A stretch of DNA of 56,436 nucleotides from NCBI GenBank assembly GCA_026415675.1, contig JAOAGQ010000040.1:1-56436 (forward strand), read 5' to 3'. This document shows positions 52,760 to 56,436 of the stretch, in pieces. The stretch comes from Syntrophorhabdaceae bacterium (GTDB lineage: Bacteria; Desulfobacterota; Syntrophorhabdia; Syntrophorhabdales; Syntrophorhabdaceae). The notes under the pieces are model-generated. The model was not told the DNA's origin. It saw nothing but the letters and a program-made list of their open reading frames with translations, and made no database searches. The stretch's first letter is position 1, and each line of letters begins with the position of its first letter. A program made the translations under genes and the position numbers.

Positions 52760-53917
52760 CTACACCCTTTTCACAGGAAATAAGGCCTTTATATGTGTGC
52801 CTTTATTCGTTTCAGAGGAAATCTCGAGCTTTCCCCCCGACAGCTCCACCCTCTCCTTCATGGCGATAATACCGAAACTCTTTCCCCTTTTTGCCTCGGC
52901 CATCGCATTTTCCACATCAAAACCAGAGCCGTTATCGGAGACAGATATAGAAATATTGTCCCCCTCTCTCTGAAGTGTCACCTCCATCCTATATGGATTC
53001 GCATGGCGTATCGCATTGTTTATTGCCTCCTGGATCACCCGGAAACATGCGATCTCCAGTTCACGTTCAAATCTCGAATCCATGTTCACGACTGAGAGCC
53101 CGATATCTATCCCCGTGGCAGTTGAGATCCTATCGAGATACCATCTAACGGTAGGAACGAGTCCCAGATCATCGATCAGAGACGGCCTTAAATTTAATGA
53201 CATATTTCTTACCTGATTCAGAGCTCTGTCAAGGGTTGCAATGGCTTCCATGAGCCTTTTTGTAAACTGTCCCGTGTCTGTGATACGCTGCAAAGACTGG
53301 AGGTTTATTTTCACCGCTGTCAAAGCCTGGCCTATCTCATCGTGGAGCTCCCTTGCAATATAACGCCGTTCTGCCTCGAGCTTATTCAAAAGACTCTTTG
53401 AGAGGCTTTTTACCTCATCCTTCATCACCATTAATTCATTTTCTATCTGTTTTCGATTCGTTATATCCCAGTCTATACCTGCCCATTTTATGGGTCTACC
53501 CGTATCGTCTCTTAAAATCTTTCCCCTGCTGTGTATCCACCTTATGCTTCCGTCTCTATGATATATGCGGTATTCAACCCTGTGGATGTCCCTTTTCCCT
53601 TCAAAATGTTCCCTTGCACTTTTATCTACAAGTATTAAATCCTCAGGCACAATCCTTTCCTTCCACGCCTTGATGGAATTTGGGAACTCATGGTCACCGT
53701 AACCTATAAAACCTTTCAAAACAGGGGATATATATATCTCGTCGGGAATTATATCGGGATGTTCGGGGTCAAAGAAGAGATACCATAAACCTCCGTTTGA
53801 GCCCGATATGGCAAGTTCAAGGGTCTCTTCACTTTCGTTGAGGGATGCTATCACCCTTTTATATTCATCTGTGAGCCTTTCAAGCTCTGTTATCGCCCTT
53901 TTAATCTCTCCCTGCAT
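52760..53917 (-). CDS. PAS sensor histidine kinase, NarX/HisKA_3 type
   Basis: 385 residues. PAS with a PAC-like tail (I-H-R-V-E-Y-R...D-G-S-I-R-W-I-H) in residues 35-165, then HisKA_3 with phospho-His in A-R-E-L-H-D-E-I-G, and an HATPase with E-A-I-N-N-A-I-R-H and D-N-G-S-G-F. No transmembrane segments, so it reads a cytoplasmic signal. Pairs with the adjacent NarL-type regulator. Confidence 0.92.
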   Translation of the reverse strand: MQGEIKRAITELERLTDEYKRVIASLNESEETLELAISGSNGGLWYLFFDPEHPDIIPDEIYISPVLKGFIGYGDHEFPNSIKAWKERIVPEDLILVDKSAREHFEGKRDIHRVEYRIYHRDGSIRWIHSRGKILRDDTGRPIKWAGIDWDITNRKQIENELMVMKDEVKSLSKSLLNKLEAERRYIARELHDEIGQALTAVKINLQSLQRITDTGQFTKRLMEAIATLDRALNQVRNMSLNLRPSLIDDLGLVPTVRWYLDRISTATGIDIGLSVVNMDSRFERELEIACFRVIQEAINNAIRHANPYRMEVTLQREGDNISISVSDNGSGFDVENAMAEAKRGKSFGIIAMKERVELSGGKLEISSETNKGTHIKALFPVKRV

Positions 53918-53932
53918 TTATGCCTCTTTTGC

Positions 53933-55354
53933 CTAATCCAACCTGAACCCTTTTTCTCTAAAAATCTTCACACAGTAATCAACCACCCTTTCATCGAAGA
54001 GCAGCCCCCTATTTCTCTCTATCTCATCAAGGGCCGGATCGATACCCAGGGCAGCCCTGTAAGGCCTGTGGGATGCTATCGCCTCCACAACATCGGCAAC
54101 GGCAATAACCCTCGCCTCGAAGAGTATATCCTCACCTTTTAAACCATCGGGATACCCCGAACCGTCGAGCCTCTCATGGTGCTGTAATACGATCTTCGGT
54201 ATGGGCTGGATAAAGTCTATGCCTTTCAGTATCTCATAACCTGTCCTCGAATGGGTCTTTATGAGTTGCATTTCGTAGCTATTCAATCTTCCAGGTTTAC
54301 TTAATATCTCTGCGGGGATAGAGATCTTCCCTATATCATGGAGTATCCCGGCGATATTTATCGCCTCTCTCATGTCCCCATCTATACCCATCTCATCAAC
54401 AATAGCGAGGGCTATCGTTGTTACCCTTCTCTGGTGTCCTGCGGTATATGGGTCTCTTATCTCTGCAGTATACGACAGGGTATTAACAAGGTCGTTTAGG
54501 ACTTTCTTCGTCTTTTTGTACTCTTCTTTCAATCTGTTCTCTATCGCCTTCCTCTCCGATATATCGAGAAAGGTAACGATAACGGAGTTTGTCTTTCCGT
54601 TTATGATAATAGGGGAGGCGACATATAAGACAGGTATGGGGGTTTCATCTTTTCTCCTGAAAAATTCTTCTTCGCTCTTTATTGCAAGACCGTGTTCAAG
54701 TACGGAAAGCACCTTACTGCTCTCAGGTATGATGTTTTTAATATGGATCCCAAAGAGTTCCATACTGCTCCATCCGAGCATTCTTTCAGTTGAGGGGTTT
54801 GTGGATGTGATGATCCCTCCCCTGTTGAATACGATGATACCTTCCCCGAGGCTCTCTGTTAAGGCGTTATTGAAATCGAGCTGTTCCCTTAACCAGGTTA
54901 ATGCCTCCTGTTGATCTTTCCTTGCCTTCTCCTTCAGTACCCGAAGGTGTTTGCTTTTCTTTTCGACCTCTTCCTCGTATTCAATGTTCGTCGTTATATC
55001 TTCGATGAGTATCAGCGTCCCTATCATCTCTCTTATCTCATCAAGGACCGGGAGTATCTTTACAAACTGTCTCGTAGGAAGATTCTTTGATATATAGGAC
55101 ATATGAAAAACCGGGGATAACACCCTAGGAAGGCAGTTATCCCTAACATATGTTAACGCCTCAAAAAAGCTATCGGGGATATTGGTTAGGGCCTCTCTTA
55201 TATCGATGCCCAGCACATCTTCGAGGCCAAGACCCGTTCTATTTGACATCCAGCTGTTCCAGAGACGGATTTTACCGGATGTATCGACAAAAACCACCCC
55301 GAAGCCTGAATTTTCAAGTATGAGCGATACAAGCTCTTTACCTATATGAAGCAT
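53933..55354 (-). CDS. PAS-PAS-HD-GYP phosphodiesterase
   Basis: 473 residues. N-terminal PAS of the shared subtype (about 1-130), a second PAS (about 165-285), then an HD-GYP domain: L-H-D-I-G-K, H-S-R-T-G-Y-E-I-L, H-H-E-R-L-D-G-S-G-Y-P. HD-GYP proteins degrade c-di-GMP, the opposite of the GGDEF gene at the other end of the cluster. Start overlaps the CheY-CheC fusion by 17 bases. Confidence 0.92.
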   Translation of the reverse strand: MLHIGKELVSLILENSGFGVVFVDTSGKIRLWNSWMSNRTGLGLEDVLGIDIREALTNIPDSFFEALTYVRDNCLPRVLSPVFHMSYISKNLPTRQFVKILPVLDEIREMIGTLILIEDITTNIEYEEEVEKKSKHLRVLKEKARKDQQEALTWLREQLDFNNALTESLGEGIIVFNRGGIITSTNPSTERMLGWSSMELFGIHIKNIIPESSKVLSVLEHGLAIKSEEEFFRRKDETPIPVLYVASPIIINGKTNSVIVTFLDISERKAIENRLKEEYKKTKKVLNDLVNTLSYTAEIRDPYTAGHQRRVTTIALAIVDEMGIDGDMREAINIAGILHDIGKISIPAEILSKPGRLNSYEMQLIKTHSRTGYEILKGIDFIQPIPKIVLQHHERLDGSGYPDGLKGEDILFEARVIAVADVVEAIASHRPYRAALGIDPALDEIERNRGLLFDERVVDYCVKIFREKGFRLD

Positions 55355-56309
55355 TTAAAGACTCCAATAGTTTTAATACACCGACCCTCGGTATAAGTAA
55401 GATCAAATATGAAGTGATCTCCACATCGCTTATGGTGAGATGGCTTACGAGGACTATCGCATGTTCCGTATCCTTACAGCAAACCATTATAGAGTTTAGA
55501 ACATCGGCACCCGATTTTTTTAAAAATACATCAGGAATACTTATGGAGAACCTCGTGTTCAACTGGTTGCTCAATATGGATATAGCGGCGTTTAAGACAA
55601 TGTTACCCACCTCTGCAAGTACCGTCTGCTCAGAAGGGGCAAGTCTGTCCAGTTCTTTATCGGTAGATAAGAGTATCCTGACGAGATTTACCGCATCGTT
55701 GTATGGCAGGGCAAATGTTGCAACACCGTTTATAATACCGGAGAACTTCTGTTGTACCGCCACACCTATTTGATTTAGCTTATTCTCGAAATAAACATTT
55801 AGGCTCGATGCCTTTATCATCTCAAATTGGGGTACCCTCAGGATGATCCTCCGTTCTATAAGGGAACTAAGGGCATCCGCTGCCCTGCCCATGGCAATAT
55901 TTATGAGTTCCGTAAAGGCATCTTTATTCATCATGGAAGAAAACATTAAATTAGGCTCCCTTTCGAGCCTTGAGAAGATGTCCTTTATCTCCTCTGTTTT
56001 CGCCGTCTTTGCGAGAAATGCGTATGCCCCTGCCTCAAAGGCCTCCCTTTTCGTCTCCTCCTGTACATCCGCGGTAACCGCTATAAGGGGTATATCTCTA
56101 TCCAGCTCTTTGAGCCTCTTCATAAGGGTTATCCCGTCCATATCCGGCATAAGCATATCCACGGTCACCGCATTGAACGCCCCCTTTTTGAAAAGCTCTA
56201 TGGCCTCAACCCCTCCCTCTGCCTCAACCACCTCATGGCCTGCACTCTTTAATACCTTTGACAGGCGTTGCCTTGCATAGGCCGAATCATCAACGAGAAG
56301 TATCTTCAT
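55338..56309 (-). CDS. CheY-CheC fusion protein
   Basis: 323 residues: an N-terminal CheY receiver (D7-D8, phospho-acceptor D51) and a C-terminal CheC domain with both active-site motifs (E-L-I-N and E-V-G-N). It would autodephosphorylate or act on CheY in trans. Its parts parallel the separate cheY and cheC genes at 41 kb, so it looks like a duplicated and fused copy. First gene of the leftward cluster, with a strong promoter upstream. Confidence 0.9.
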   Translation of the reverse strand: MKILLVDDSAYARQRLSKVLKSAGHEVVEAEGGVEAIELFKKGAFNAVTVDMLMPDMDGITLMKRLKELDRDIPLIAVTADVQEETKREAFEAGAYAFLAKTAKTEEIKDIFSRLEREPNLMFSSMMNKDAFTELINIAMGRAADALSSLIERRIILRVPQFEMIKASSLNVYFENKLNQIGVAVQQKFSGIINGVATFALPYNDAVNLVRILLSTDKELDRLAPSEQTVLAEVGNIVLNAAISILSNQLNTRFSISIPDVFLKKSGADVLNSIMVCCKDTEHAIVLVSHLTISDVEITSYLILLIPRVGVLKLLESLNASYR

Positions 56310-56340
56310 AATACCCCCTGCTGTTTTTTATCTAACAAGT

Positions 56341-56369
56341 TAAATAGCAGTGGTTTAGGTTTTTGTCAA
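56341..56369 (-). promoter_or_regulatory. Promoter of the leftward chemosensory cluster
   Basis: Minus strand TTGACA (56369-56364), 17-base spacer, TATTTA (56346-56341), about 32 bases before the CheY-CheC start. Near consensus for sigma-70. Confidence 0.75.
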
Positions 56370-56405
56370 GGAAGATTCTCTAAAAAGGCCTGTTATGGAT
56401 TTGTA

Positions 56406-56434
56406 TTGACAATGTCAGTTTAACATAAGATAAT
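56406..56434 (+). promoter_or_regulatory. Rightward promoter at the window edge
   Basis: TTGACA (56406-56411), 17-base spacer, GATAAT (56429-56434). It presumably drives a gene beyond the window and is divergent from the chemosensory promoter. Confidence 0.6.
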
Positions 56435-56436
56435 CA

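Overview
The window looks like chromosome from a strictly anaerobic, Gram-negative bacterium, probably a syntrophic or sulfate-reducer-like member of the Desulfobacterota or a neighbouring phylum. The grounds are a hybrid cluster protein, an HdrABC-MvhD-MetVF module, selenocysteine use, an oxygen-independent phenol carboxylation system, and lipid A and outer-membrane genes. Coding is dense, with no prophage, insertion sequence or CRISPR array visible. The species cannot be named from sequence alone.

Layout. 1-6.7 kb: a large EF-hand membrane protein, a Tat-exported alkaline phosphatase, tRNA-Ser(GGA), purA and an arnD-like deacetylase. 6.7-9.3 kb: hcp and its Fe-S partner behind a TTGA-N6-TCAA operator. 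9.3-13.6 kb: small envelope proteins, a ferritin-like protein, a PPOX-fold protein and a B12-binding radical SAM enzyme whose real start lies upstream of any ATG, GTG or TTG. 13.6-22.0 kb: hdrC-hdrB-(small wHTH protein)-hdrA-mvhD-metV-metF, the Moorella-type MetFV-HdrABC-MvhD electron-bifurcation candidate. HdrA carries an inserted NfnB/GltD-like module, and MvhD is a selenoprotein read through UGA at 19992. 22.9-25.3 kb: a YeeE/YedE-type transporter pair plus a CoA-disulfide-reductase-like flavoprotein. The first transporter half is interrupted by an in-frame UGA that replaces its signature cysteine and has a SECIS-like hairpin at almost the same distance as in mvhD.

25.3-37.5 kb is a phenol or related phenolic carboxylation island. 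ppsA-ppsB (phenylphosphate synthase) run rightward and meet tail to tail a leftward operon of three UbiD paralogues, two KdsC-like HAD (PpcD-type) proteins, a PpcC-like small subunit, UbiX flavin prenyltransferase and, last, an archaeal-type CTP-dependent riboflavin kinase (RibK, DUF120). The inferred pathway is phenol to phenylphosphate to 4-hydroxybenzoate, with RibK and UbiX making the prenyl-FMN the UbiD proteins need. An Old-Yellow-Enzyme homologue lies upstream.

37.7-56.3 kb: a polyprenyl-phosphate sugar transferase, then a long leftward chemosensory operon set: CheY-CheC fusion, PAS-HD-GYP, NarX/NarL-like pair, double receiver, CheA, CheW, a soluble MCP, a PAS-HEAT-repeat protein, CheR, CheB, CheY, CheC and PAS-GGDEF. 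No flagellar genes are present. The GGDEF and HD-GYP outputs and the adjacent polysaccharide gene suggest control of c-di-GMP, surface polysaccharide or pili rather than flagella. The strongest leads are the selenocysteine YeeE/YedE protein, the RibK-UbiX-UbiD operon, the degenerate PpcD pair, and the PAS-HEAT component of the Che system.
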